NCBI RefSeq assembly: GCF_003713065.1
Contig: NZ_CP033433.1
Location: 2,915,001-2,979,000, forward strand
DNA: 64,000 nucleotides
DNA from: Cohnella candidum
GTDB taxonomy: Bacteria; Bacillota; Bacilli; Paenibacillales; Paenibacillaceae
Direction: 5' to 3'
Below the pieces are notes generated by a model that worked only from the letters and a program-made list of their open reading frames with translations, was not told where the DNA came from and ran no database searches. A program made the position numbers and the translations under genes. Within the stretch, counting starts at the first letter, position 1; each line of letters begins with the position of its first letter. This document shows, piece after piece, positions 1 through 9,300 of the stretch.

Positions 1-1
1 T

Positions 2-1015
2 TCGCCAAGGGGATCCAACGGTACCCCCGAAATGACTGAATCGTATGTGATTGAACATTTGCGGGTGGGAATGACGGAATCGGAGGTCAAGAAAGCCTTT
101 GGCAAGTCTTACAATGGCCTATCCGTCAAACGGGATTTTGCACAGCCTCATGAAGAGGATCCGCTGGATATGTCCACCTGGAGTGCTGTTGACGTCTGGC
201 GGTACGATTACGGCGTGATGGACGGTTACCAAGTGAATGTTACGTCCGATCTCGAGAAAGACGACGGCTTCGATACGCAGGGCTTGATCAACGGCAGCCT
301 AGAGTCGCAATTGGTCATCGTTTGGAAGGATCGTCTTGTGAATAGAGCGATCTTCAAATATTCGGACGGGGCAGGCGTGAATACTTCTTTCATCGGGCCG
401 CAAGCCTCCACGGAGGTCCCGACACCGTCGCCTTCGGTGTCGCCGGACCCGCCGCTATTTTCAAGCTTAGACGTCAGAGCCTTCGCGGACTCCTCGTTCG
501 GGCGGCTGGAGCTCCGTCCTGACGATGGGCTCCCAGAGAAAATCCAAACGCTTGGCGCGCCGAGTTGTCTCGGTCAGGAGACCGACTATTACGTGACGGG
601 AAGCTACGGCGTCTATTTCAAATCCGCGTCCGGTCAGGAAAGCCGGATCGGCAGCTTACCGAACCTCGAAATCATCCAAAAAGAAAACCAGGCGTTCGCG
701 ATGACAAAGCTCGATTTTCCGGATGGGGAGCTGTTCCTGCTCATCCCGCGTTATACCGATTGCCACGGGTTGGAATTCCATGTTTACGGCGTGGATAAGA
801 AAACCGGGGAAGCCTCGGCCTTTACGTTCGAGGAAGCCGGTCGGACCGTCGAGGAATGGACGACTTCTCCCGTAAACTTGCCGACGGTTGACGGCTCGGA
901 ACTCGTCGTCGAGGGCGGGCGGGCCGCCGGCCAAGACGGAACGACGCGGCTCCATTTCGAGCCGGATTGGACGCAGCACAAACTCGTTCTCACGAAAATA
1001 GAAAAAATCCCGTGA
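2..1015 (+). CDS. Hypothetical protein, 5' end cut by the window edge
   Basis: The reading frame is open to the first bases of the window. The first ATG (position 32) has no ribosome binding site, so the true start probably lies upstream and 337 residues are visible. Near the N-terminus it reads VGMTESEVKKAFG, a pattern seen in small exported or lipid-anchored proteins of the SmpA/OmlA-like type. A Pro/Ser/Thr-rich linker (around residues 140-155) then separates it from a C-terminal beta-rich half. I do not recognise the family. An exported or lipoprotein role is inferred only, because the signal peptide would lie outside the window. The stop codon is embedded in the following terminator. Confidence 0.6.
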   Translation, partial: SPRGSNGTPEMTESYVIEHLRVGMTESEVKKAFGKSYNGLSVKRDFAQPHEEDPLDMSTWSAVDVWRYDYGVMDGYQVNVTSDLEKDDGFDTQGLINGSLESQLVIVWKDRLVNRAIFKYSDGAGVNTSFIGPQASTEVPTPSPSVSPDPPLFSSLDVRAFADSSFGRLELRPDDGLPEKIQTLGAPSCLGQETDYYVTGSYGVYFKSASGQESRIGSLPNLEIIQKENQAFAMTKLDFPDGELFLLIPRYTDCHGLEFHVYGVDKKTGEASAFTFEEAGRTVEEWTTSPVNLPTVDGSELVVEGGRAAGQDGTTRLHFEPDWTQHKLVLTKIEKIP

Positions 1016-1036
1016 TCGAAAGGTCGCGGGATTTTT
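1003..1036. terminator. Bidirectional intrinsic terminator
   Basis: A 10-bp stem (AAAAATCCCG paired with CGGGATTTTT) has A/T runs on both sides, so it can end transcription from the left-hand gene and from the convergent membrane-protein gene at 1053-1724. Confidence 0.7.
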
Positions 1037-1052
1037 CGCATCGGAGTTTACA

Positions 1053-1724
1053 TTAAGCCGTCGCAGCCTGCTCGGTTACGGGCGCCGCTACGATCTTGCG
1101 TTCCGTCACCAACAACACTCCATAAACGGCGTAGGTCAAATAGGCGACGGGAAAGACGTATTTCCCATAGCTCTCCCACGGCAGAAAATACGTCGATGGC
1201 ATGAGCAGGAACGTCAAAGCCAGCCATTTGGAGAACACGCGGGACCTGTACATCGCGATCGTGATCAGCGCGAAACCGAGCAGGACCCCCGGCATCGCCA
1301 CCAAGGAGAGCGTCGTCGGGAACCCGTCGTGGTTCATCGTCTTCAGCGCGGTATCCGAAGCGGCTTTCAATTGCGCTTCCGTCGTGATGCCATCAAACAG
1401 AACCGGATATTGGTACACCTGCAGCACTGCATGGATCATTTCGAAAATGAACAGGAAGAACATCAGGAAGCACCCGATCCACCCCCACCAACGAAGCCGT
1501 TCCGCCTGCCTCAAATACAGCCCCGCCAGCCCCATCAAAATCAGCGGCGTAGCGAGCAGCATGGCGACGTGCGTGCCCACGGCCACGTTCAGAAAATAAG
1601 GCAGCTGCGCCAGATTGGCCGGCGTATCCTCGAGATGCACGATCGACACGATGAAGTTCGTCAACCCCGCCGCGATCAGCATCCACCCGCTTGCCCGAAA
1701 CACTCCTTGAGGCACTTTTACCAT
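1053..1724 (-). CDS. Hypothetical polytopic membrane protein
   Basis: This 223-residue protein has about six hydrophobic segments, roughly at residues 12-30, 48-70, 80-103, 140-160, 167-185 and 190-207. It has no catalytic motif I can recognise. The start ATG follows a GGGGAG ribosome binding site with 9-nt spacing. It is transcribed away from the histidine kinase gene that begins 175 bp upstream and ends at a shared terminator. The C-terminus is short and cytosolic-looking (ERKIVAAPVTEQAATA). No function is proposed. Confidence 0.7.
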   Translation of the reverse strand: MVKVPQGVFRASGWMLIAAGLTNFIVSIVHLEDTPANLAQLPYFLNVAVGTHVAMLLATPLILMGLAGLYLRQAERLRWWGWIGCFLMFFLFIFEMIHAVLQVYQYPVLFDGITTEAQLKAASDTALKTMNHDGFPTTLSLVAMPGVLLGFALITIAMYRSRVFSKWLALTFLLMPSTYFLPWESYGKYVFPVAYLTYAVYGVLLVTERKIVAAPVTEQAATA

Positions 1725-1870
1725 TTTCGGTCACTCCCCGTTTCGATTCGTCGACTTCGCCATTCATCGTAAAAAGGTTCGCGTCCCGCAGCAAGGGATG
1801 CCGTCCCGGACAGACGGGAAGTCGCGCGGGAATCTTCCCGAGACCGGCTCCCGATTCCGAAAGTCCGTGC

Positions 1871-1876
1871 TATACT
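1871..1876 (+). promoter_or_regulatory. Possible -10 box for the two-component operon
   Basis: TATACT lies 24 bp before the kinase start. No good -35 is visible 16-18 bp upstream, so this is tentative. Confidence 0.3.
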
Positions 1877-1899
1877 AGGGAAAACTTGCCATTGCGGGG

Positions 1900-4029
1900 A
1901 TGTGGGTCCCTATCGATTCGGTTTCCAAAGCCTTACCTGCGCGCAAAGCGTTGCTCGTATTCCTCCATACGGCATGGTGGGCGGCTTTCGCGGTATCCGC
2001 CGCGGTCTCCTTCTACAGCCATTGGCGGGGAATCGGCATGTACGACTCGACCTGTGGTGACGCGATGGCTTGCGCCAATTATTTTCAATTGACCTCGCGG
2101 CAGCTGCATCAGCTCGAATCTTTCGGGATGACCTCCGAGCTGTACGGCGGTTTGACGGTCATTTTGCTGTTCATTCAAAATCTTTCGTCCTGGATGGTCG
2201 GATTCGTCCTCTATCGTTACGGTTGGAAGGATGCCTACTGCGTCATCGCGTCCATGATGCTGGTCGTCACCGGCACCATGTTCAGTACGGACGACGTTGT
2301 GCTGCAAGGCGATCCTATGCTCCTGCTGCTCATGCAAATCAACGTCATGATCGGCATCTTCTATCCTTTTCTGATGTTTTTCCTGCCGGAAGGAAGATTC
2401 GTGCCCCGGTGGATGGCCTATCCCGCGTGGATCACGATCGTTCTGGCGATGACGAATGTGTTTTTCCCGGAAAACGGGTGGAACTTTTTGAACTGGAATC
2501 CTTACTTGAAAGAGTCCATCGGATTTTTGCTGCATGTGCTCATTCTCGTCTCCCAGGGCTACCGATACTTCCACGGTGCCTCCAGCGAACAAAAACGGCA
2601 GATTGTTTGGTTGGTCGGAAGCTTGACCGCGTTCGTCGCGGGCACGACGCTCGGTTTGGCTCCTCCGCCGCAGCATGGCATCCTCAGACTCGCCGTGCAG
2701 GTACTGCTCTACACGGGACTTCTGTTTGCCCCGATTTCCGTCGGCGTGATGGTGTTGGAACTCCGGCTGCGCCGGATGTCGGTCGCGTTTAACCGGACTC
2801 TCGTGTTTTTCGTGCTCAGCGTTATGAGCATCGCTTTTTATGCGCTGCTGGTCGGCGTGCTGGGGATATTCCTGCAATTCAAAAGCAACACCCTCGCCTC
2901 CCTCATCGCAATCGGTCTCGTGGCCGTATTCCTTCAACCGCTGCGCGATCGAATCCAAAAGCAGATCAACTTGCTCGTGTATGGGGAAAGGGACAATCCC
3001 TATCAAATTTTGTCCGGCTTGACGCGGCGGCTGGAAGGCTCGTTGACCCGCCGTACCCTGCTTGGCGCCGTCGTCGAAACGGTTGCCGCGGCCTTCCGCC
3101 TCCCTTATGCTTCGATCGAAATCCATGGGGTTCACGGAACGGAAACGCTGGCTTCCTACGGACAAGAGACTGCGGCGGCCAGCCGCCTCCCGCTGAAGGT
3201 GACGGGAGAGACGGTTGGCTGGCTCGTGCTGGGGATTCCCGATTTCCGGGACGTCATTCCGCCGAAGCAGCTTCCGCTCCTCGAAGATCTGCTGCGGCAA
3301 GTGAGCATCGCGGTTCAAGCGGTGCGGTTGACCGAAGAATTGCATCGTTCCCGAGAACGGCTGGTGAACGCGCGCGAGGAAGAGCGGCGGCGGTTGCGCC
3401 GCGATTTGCACGACGGGCTGGGTTCAACGATCGCCAGCCTGATGCTGAGGACGGAAGAAGCGAATCAGCTGCATGACGAGGATCCCCCCCGATCCAAGCA
3501 GGCCCTTGTAACGATGAAGCGGCAGATGAAAGAAATCATCGTCGACATCCGCAGGTTAGTGTACGCGCTGCGCCCGCCGGCGTTGGACGAATTCGGTCTG
3601 GCTTTCGCGCTGGAGGAGCTTGCAGGCTCTTATCAAGACCCATCCTTGAGCGTCCGGTTGTTCCTGCCGGATGGCGATCTGAAATACCACGCCGCCGTGG
3701 AGGTGGCCGTTTACCGGATCGTGCAGGAAGCGCTGACCAACGTTTCGCGTCATTCAAAGGCTCGTTCATCCGAAGTTCGGCTCTCTAACCGCGGGGACAC
3801 GCTGCATCTTACGATTCAAGATGACGGCACGGGTTTGCCCGCCGACTTGTCGCCCGGCATGGGCATTCGTTCCATGAAAGAGCGGGCGGAGGAATTGGGC
3901 GGCGTATGCATGCTGAGTTCGGAAGCCGGAGCCGGTACGCGCATCGAGATTCGATTGCCGCTGGAAGAAGGGAGTGGGGAACATGAGCAGACCGTCCAAG
4001 GAGACGCTGCGCATTCTTTTGGCGGATGA
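1900..4029 (+). CDS. Membrane sensor histidine kinase (NarL/DegS-type HisKA_3)
   Basis: This 709-residue kinase probably senses a membrane or extracellular cue and phosphorylates the adjacent NarL-type regulator. The N-terminal half carries about eight transmembrane segments (to about residue 345). A GAF-like region follows (about 370-480), then a dimerisation/phosphoacceptor helix with RRDLHDGLGSTIASL (His about residue 504), and an HATPase_c domain with VQEALTNVSRHS and DDGTGLP. The membrane part plus GAF layout recalls ComP-like kinases, but the ligand cannot be told. The upstream ribosome binding site is weak. The gene overlaps the regulator start by 47 bp, so the two are translationally coupled. 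Confidence 0.88.
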   Translation: MWVPIDSVSKALPARKALLVFLHTAWWAAFAVSAAVSFYSHWRGIGMYDSTCGDAMACANYFQLTSRQLHQLESFGMTSELYGGLTVILLFIQNLSSWMVGFVLYRYGWKDAYCVIASMMLVVTGTMFSTDDVVLQGDPMLLLLMQINVMIGIFYPFLMFFLPEGRFVPRWMAYPAWITIVLAMTNVFFPENGWNFLNWNPYLKESIGFLLHVLILVSQGYRYFHGASSEQKRQIVWLVGSLTAFVAGTTLGLAPPPQHGILRLAVQVLLYTGLLFAPISVGVMVLELRLRRMSVAFNRTLVFFVLSVMSIAFYALLVGVLGIFLQFKSNTLASLIAIGLVAVFLQPLRDRIQKQINLLVYGERDNPYQILSGLTRRLEGSLTRRTLLGAVVETVAAAFRLPYASIEIHGVHGTETLASYGQETAAASRLPLKVTGETVGWLVLGIPDFRDVIPPKQLPLLEDLLRQVSIAVQAVRLTEELHRSRERLVNAREEERRRLRRDLHDGLGSTIASLMLRTEEANQLHDEDPPRSKQALVTMKRQMKEIIVDIRRLVYALRPPALDEFGLAFALEELAGSYQDPSLSVRLFLPDGDLKYHAAVEVAVYRIVQEALTNVSRHSKARSSEVRLSNRGDTLHLTIQDDGTGLPADLSPGMGIRSMKERAEELGGVCMLSSEAGAGTRIEIRLPLEEGSGEHEQTVQGDAAHSFGG

Positions 4030-4657
4030 TCATCCGATGTTCCGCGAAGGGCTGTTGTCTGCCCTGCGGCATCATGAAGAATTCGAGGTCGTCGGCGAAG
4101 CCGGCGGCGGCCGGGAAGCCGTGGAGCTGGCCGAATCGCTCCAGCCGGACGTCATCCTGATGGACGTCGGCATGCCGGAAATGAACGGAATTACGGCGAC
4201 ACGGACGATCGTGAACGCGCATCCGCATATCCACGTGCTCATCCTGACGATGTTCGACGACGACGCGTCCGTCTTCTCCGCGATGAAGGCCGGCGCGCTG
4301 GGCTACCTGCTCAAAGGCTCCGACAAAGAGGACATCCTCCGGGCCATCGTCGCGGCGGGCAACGGCGAAGCGATTTTCAGTCCCTCCATCGCCCGTAAAA
4401 TGATGTACTACTTCAAAACGATCACCCGCAAGCCCCACGTCGCCGACTTGTTCCCCAAGCTTACGGAACGGGAACAGGAGGTGCTGGAGCTGATCGCGGA
4501 CGGTTTATCGAACGAAGAGATCGCGCGGAAATTGGACATCACGATTAAAACCGTCCGCAACAACGTTTCGAACCTGCTCAACAAGCTCCAGGTCACGGAC
4601 CGCGCCCAAGCCATCCTGCTCGCCAAGGAGGCGGGCTTGGGGCATTCGGAGGGGTGA
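3983..4657 (+). CDS. NarL/LuxR-family response regulator
   Basis: This 224-residue protein is the partner of the upstream kinase. The receiver domain has the acidic pair D15-D16, phosphoacceptor D61 (VILMDVGMP) and the conserved Lys in YLLKGS. The C-terminal LuxR-type helix-turn-helix reads LTEREQEVLELIADGLSNEE. An in-frame GTG lies 9 bp upstream, but the ATG at 3983 sits 8 nt after GGAG and is preferred. The gene starts inside the kinase gene, which supports one operon. Targets are unknown. No clear terminator follows; the first copy of the short repeat family begins 13 bp after the stop. Confidence 0.9.
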   Translation: MSRPSKETLRILLADDHPMFREGLLSALRHHEEFEVVGEAGGGREAVELAESLQPDVILMDVGMPEMNGITATRTIVNAHPHIHVLILTMFDDDASVFSAMKAGALGYLLKGSDKEDILRAIVAAGNGEAIFSPSIARKMMYYFKTITRKPHVADLFPKLTEREQEVLELIADGLSNEEIARKLDITIKTVRNNVSNLLNKLQVTDRAQAILLAKEAGLGHSEG

Positions 4658-4670
4658 GGGGCGCTCGCCG

Positions 4671-4803
4671 CAGTTCGATTTTGCACACTTGGAGAGGTTA
4701 TTCATAAGCCTTCTTCTGAAAATCCCTGATTAGTTGTGCATTATCGAATTGCAGCCCTCCGTTCGCGCACTTTTCACCGTGCAGTTGTGCAAAATCGAAT
4801 TGC
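4671..4803. repeat. Upstream cluster of a short interspersed repeat (three copies)
   Basis: Copy 1 (4671-4690) reads CAGTTCGATTTTGCACACTT. Copies 2 (4733-4752, with CATTA in place of CAAAA) and 3 (4781-4803, GTTGTGCAAAATCGAATTGC) are in the opposite orientation. Copy 1 and the later copies can therefore fold back on each other. The same family recurs after the next gene at 5645-5835. The order here is one forward copy, then two reversed copies. No other sequence feature explains this 288-bp intergenic stretch. Confidence 0.85.
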
Positions 4804-4945
4804 GCTGCGAATCGCCCCAAAATTGTCCTTTCCTAGTATGGCAATGCGTGATAGGATGATCGTAAATATGACACGCGCAAAGCATGCGCCGATTCCGGAT
4901 AATTCCCGGGACGGCGCTTTTTTGCGTTCAAGGAGGCCAACGGTT

Positions 4946-5620
4946 GTGGGTACTCAGTTTAAGATGGCGCATCAACAGTGGATTGCGAAACATGTAAACG
5001 CTCGGCGCGGCGAAGCCCGCAGAAGGTTGATAGACGGCCATGCGCATGCGGAACAGGCGATGGCTGAAAAAGTTTGGTGGCCGGCTTTCGGACATTTCGA
5101 TCATCTGCATCCCGAGTATGAAGTTGTGGATTTTTTCGGCGGAAAACGATATGTGGACTTCGCCTATATCCGGGGCGGTCTTTATATCGCGATAGAGGTA
5201 GACCCTTTCGGCACTCATTACGGCAGGCTGGACCGCAGACAGTACAGTAACCAATGGGTGCGGCAAATGCATTTGTTCAACGATGGTTGGCTATTCATTC
5301 GCATCAGCTACGACGATATCCTCGAACGCCCTCGCCTCTGGCAGCAATTGTTGCAGCAAATGGTCGGACGATTGTTCGGGGACCCCGGACTCCGCTATGA
5401 CCTGTCCGCGAGCGAAAGAGATATCCTTCGTTTGGCTTCCCGTTTGGACCGCCCCATCAAACTGGCGGATGTCCGCACCCTGCTCGATTGCGCCTACGAT
5501 TCCGCGCGGAAACCGATCACGAGCCTGGTAGACAAAAAGTGGCTGATCCCGGTAGGAAAGGGAACTTCCCGCGTGCATGCGTGGCGCTTGGACGAAGCCC
5601 GCAAACTTCCGCCGATGTGA
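4946..5620 (+). CDS. PD-(D/E)XK (DUF559/Vsr-like) nuclease domain with C-terminal winged helix
   Basis: The 224-residue protein starts at GTG, 9 nt after AGGAGG; longer upstream reading has no ribosome binding site and runs through repeats. The central region has the spacing of a restriction-endonuclease-like core: E36/E41 in a helix, D71 in RYVDFAYIRG, and E84-x-D86 followed by H91 in IAIEVDPFGTH. This resembles DUF559/Vsr-type nucleases. Residues from about 150 look like a winged helix (LSASERDILRLASRL, then SLVDKKWLIPVG and a beta wing). Both domain calls are pattern-based. It stands alone, bracketed by seven copies of a short repeat, and could be a repeat-linked nuclease or a DNA-binding regulator built on a nuclease fold. 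Confidence 0.7.
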   Translation: MGTQFKMAHQQWIAKHVNARRGEARRRLIDGHAHAEQAMAEKVWWPAFGHFDHLHPEYEVVDFFGGKRYVDFAYIRGGLYIAIEVDPFGTHYGRLDRRQYSNQWVRQMHLFNDGWLFIRISYDDILERPRLWQQLLQQMVGRLFGDPGLRYDLSASERDILRLASRLDRPIKLADVRTLLDCAYDSARKPITSLVDKKWLIPVGKGTSRVHAWRLDEARKLPPM

Positions 5621-5644
5621 TGCCAGTCGACTACCCGAGGAAGA

Positions 5645-5835
5645 GTCTCTCCAATTCGATTTTGCACACTTACAGAAGCGCTGAAGTTGAAAGTCTCTCT
5701 CCAATTCGATTTCGCACACTTACAAGCCAATTTTTCCGTCGCCCGCACCAAAATGAGCTTCCAGTTGTGCAAAAACGAACTACAGCAACATTTCCTCGCC
5801 AGACGGCGCTGTAAGTGGGCAAAATAGAACTGCGC
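5645..5835. repeat. Downstream cluster of the same short repeat (four copies)
   Basis: Two forward copies (5645-5674 and 5694-5724, core CCAATTCGATTTTGCACACT, the second with TTCGCAC) are followed by two reversed, more diverged copies (5762-5785 and 5811-5835). The forward copies share a longer consensus with flanking GTCTCTC and TTACA. Forward-then-reversed order mirrors the upstream cluster, so the nuclease-like gene sits between two inverted-repeat assemblies. The sequence between the copies shows no gene. Confidence 0.85.
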
Positions 5836-5872
5836 GTGCGGGAGATATGGAGGTAGGTTGATTCGCACAAAC

Positions 5873-5906
5873 AAAAAGCCGACGGAACCGAGTTCCGCCG
5901 GCTTTC
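5873..5906 (-). terminator. Intrinsic terminator of the SRPBCC gene
   Basis: A stem of about 13 bp (AAAGCCG.CGGAA with TTCCGCCGGCTTT) is followed on the minus strand by a T run. Confidence 0.75.
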
Positions 5907-5912
5907 TTCCTA

Positions 5913-6344
5913 TCAAGCGCCTTCGCACAGCTGCTTCAGCGCATGCAGTTCTTCTCCCGCGAGGCGCTGCCTCGCTCCGGCCGTCCACCTGCTGATCACT
6001 TTGGTGACCGGGTTTCGGCCCCGCAGCTCCGCCGTCATCTGAACCAGCGTGCCGGACTGGAGCGTCACGAGCCTGTACGTGGATTCAATGTCGAACATAT
6101 GGTCCGACAACCGATAGCGGAAAATGTTCGGCTCCTCCACGGACAGATTCAATCCCCGGAAGCACAGCGTCTTCCCGCCTTCCTTCTGCACCTGAACGAA
6201 GGATGCTCCCGGCGCGGTGCAGGAAGCTCCGCCGTCGTACCGGATGTTGAACGCGTTCTGGATCCACTGCACCCGGTAGTCCGGGTCCACGAGACGTTCG
6301 AACACCTTCTCGACCGGCGCTTCAATGGCGACATGCGCAATCAT
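5913..6344 (-). CDS. SRPBCC (polyketide cyclase/AHSA1-like) family protein
   Basis: The 143-residue protein opens with MIAHVAIEAPVEKVFERLVD, the typical first strand and helix of the START/SRPBCC ligand-binding fold. It ends in the long C-terminal helix (about residues 110-140) that closes the cavity. Such proteins bind or cyclise small hydrophobic ligands, but no ligand can be assigned. A GGAG lies about 13 nt before the ATG, which is longer than ideal. It follows the GH44 gene on the same strand by 21 bp and may be co-transcribed with it, ending at the terminator just downstream. Confidence 0.75.
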   Translation of the reverse strand: MIAHVAIEAPVEKVFERLVDPDYRVQWIQNAFNIRYDGGASCTAPGASFVQVQKEGGKTLCFRGLNLSVEEPNIFRYRLSDHMFDIESTYRLVTLQSGTLVQMTAELRGRNPVTKVISRWTAGARQRLAGEELHALKQLCEGA

Positions 6345-6365
6345 CGGATGCTTCGATCTCCTTTC

Positions 6366-9300
6366 TTACGGCAGCACGATCAGCGTCGCGGATTTCGCGG
6401 GCAGCCGGACGTTCAAACCGTCCTCGCCGCCTTGCACCGTGCCGGCAGCCGCCAGGCGATGCTTCGCGTCGAACCGGTAAACTTGCCCCTCGTCGGACAG
6501 ATCGAGGTCCGCTTTGACGCTCGCCATGCGCGGCGCGGTATCTTTGTTGAACAGCAAAACGTATTTCTTGCCCGTCTTCGAGACGATGGCGTAGGTTCCG
6601 ACCGCGTCCCCGTTCGAGCTGGAGGCGCCGACGACGTCGCCTTCGATTTTGCTGCCTTTGCCGTCATAATCCAGATAGAGCTTAAACGCGTCTTCCAGCG
6701 GAGTGCCGCCGGGCAGCGCACCCCAGCGCATCGCGTAATCGACGCCTTCCCGTGCGAAAATCGCGAGCGCTTCCGCCTGAGCCAAACCGCTGCCGATCCC
6801 GCTTCCGTCGCCGAAGTTGTACTCCGAGATCGACAACTTCGTGCCCGGCGCGTTCCGCGCGATGAGGTCCCTCATGCGGGGGAGCAGCATGACCGGCTCT
6901 TGGATCCAGGAAGACGGATCCGCGAAATTCGGGTCATAGAGCGACTTCAGCGAGTTCAGCCTGCGCTTCGTCATCGCCGGAGACTCGTCGCTCGAGAACG
7001 GCACGTTGTTTTCCGCCGGATAATAGTGGATGTCCAGCACGTCGACCAATCTTACGCCGGTCCGCTGCCGATACTCCTCCACCTTGCCCAAGTACCATTC
7101 CAGATAAGGCTTTCCGTCGTGCGCTTCCATGTCGGTCCCGGGCGAGCAGCCGTCTTTCGCGGAGTAGAAGTACTCGCACCAGCCCCACGGAACCGGTCCG
7201 AAAATTTCCGCCCGCGGGTCCGCCTGCTTGATCGCCTTGGCATAGTCGGACGTATAATTCCAGACCTCGTCATACGTCGTCATTTCGGGATGGACGTCCC
7301 AGTGGGAATGCGGCCACAGCATCGGTTCGTTGTCGAGCGCGTACTTGTGCACGTAGGAACCGAACGTTTGCTGCAGATGCGCGATCCAATCCGTGATAAA
7401 TGACGTCCCGACCTGCTTCGACGTATCCTCGGGATCGTTGCCCGTCACGTAGCTGCCGTCCTTCGTCTTGCCCGTGCCTGCATCCGGACGGCACCAAGCT
7501 TCTTGCCAATCGCATTCGTTGCCGGATTGCTCGCCGTACTTATCGATCGAGAAGCTCCAGCTGATGTCCCGGCTTTTCGGCGTCCAACCGATCGTCGGCA
7601 CTTGGAGCAGCACGTCGGTGCCTTTCGTTTTGGAATCCACGATGAACCGATCCGACAGCGAGCCGTTCGGCAGCGCGGAAGGATCATCGTTGTCGTTCGG
7701 AATGTTGAGGAAGTACCAGTCGCCGCCGCGGTTCGTCGTATCCAACTGCCAGTTGTACCGGGTCATCTGGTTGCCGCCCCAGCGTTTGATCGGGAACGTC
7801 ATCGTCGAAGCGTCTTCGGAGGGCATATCTTCGAAATTGACGCCGAAAATGCCCGGGCTAAGCGCGCGTTTGGCACCGCCGGCGTCGATCGTGACATTCA
7901 CGGCCGGCACCTCGGGGTCGGGCAGGTTGACCGGTTCGGTCGTACGGAGCCACTTCACGTCATCGACGTAAACCGTTCCTTGGTCTTGTTCGCCCCATGC
8001 CGACAAAACGATTCCGTCGAAGTTCAGCTCGCTCAAACCGAGATCTGCGAATTTCAGCTTCACTTCGGTCCATTTGCCTGCCGGTATCCCTTGCGGGAGC
8101 CAATCGTCCAAATTGAACTCGCCCGCGAAATTGCGGCCGTCCATCATGTTCACGCGCAGATGCTGGCCGCCTTTCGTTCCCCCATGAAGCTTAAGCGTCA
8201 AACCATAATAACCGTGCAAGTCCATCACGGTCGTGTCCCGATGGATCCAGATTCCTTCGTAACCTTTGGCCCGGAACGAAATCGAGCGGTCACCCGAGGC
8301 TGCCGGAGCGGCGTTGTCGAAGTCGCTCGTCCCCCAGCTCCAGTTCGAGTACCCATCCGCCAGTCTGTCGCCGTACGCGGTTTCCGGCTCAACAGCCGCT
8401 ACCTGAACGTGCATGGATGCGGAGCTGTCTTCGAACTTGGCTGAGATTTTGGCCATCCCGCTGCCTTTCGCTTGCAGCTTCCCTTTCGCGTCCACGGAAA
8501 CGACCGTAGGATCGCTGGACGTCCATTGCGCGCTTGCGGTGACGTCCTTCGCCGAGCCGTCGCTGTAGCGGGCTTCGTAGGACAAGGACGAAACGTCTCC
8601 GGCCGCCAGCACCATGCCATACTGGGACAAAACGCCTTCCTTCAGGGTCGGAGGCGCGACGTATTTCTCCAGCAAGCGGATATCGTCGAGATATACGTTG
8701 CCTTGTTCGCCGTCCGTCAAACCGCGGAACAGCAGAGCGTCGAAAATGCCGTTTTCGATGTTCATCTGCGTCAAATCAACGCTCACTTTCGCCCACTCGC
8801 CGGCCGGGATCTCCCCTCCAGCCAACAGGCTGCCGATGTTTACCCTGCCCGCAGGAGCGCCGCCGGAATTGAACACGAGCTCCAACTGCTGACCTCCGGA
8901 AACGCCGCCATGTACCCAGAACTCGAGCGTGTCGTAATCTTTGACATTCACCGGACCGCCGTCGCGGTACAGGTATAATCCGCCTTCACCGCTAGGATTC
9001 ATGCGGATAGCAGACTCTCCGGCATGTACGGTCGATGTCTCCGTCAGGTCATGATCCGCCCAGCTGTAGTCCCGGAAATCTTCATGCAAAGTATCTCCGT
9101 AGATCGTAACGCCGGGCCGATCGTCGGCGGAGCCTCCCTGCGGAACGGCGCTCGGGTCCGCCACCGTAACCGGCACGCTGATCTTCATGCCGCCGAACTC
9201 TGCGTCGATTGACGTTTTGCCCGCGCTCACCGCGGTGACCATCCCGTTTTGCACGACCGCGACGTCCGAATTTCGGGAGCTCCAGGAAACGCCTTGCTCG

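Noticed and set aside
1933-3411. A 492-codon minus-strand frame opposite the histidine kinase
   Set aside because: The translation is Gln/His/Arg-rich with no domains; it is the complement of a clear kinase gene.
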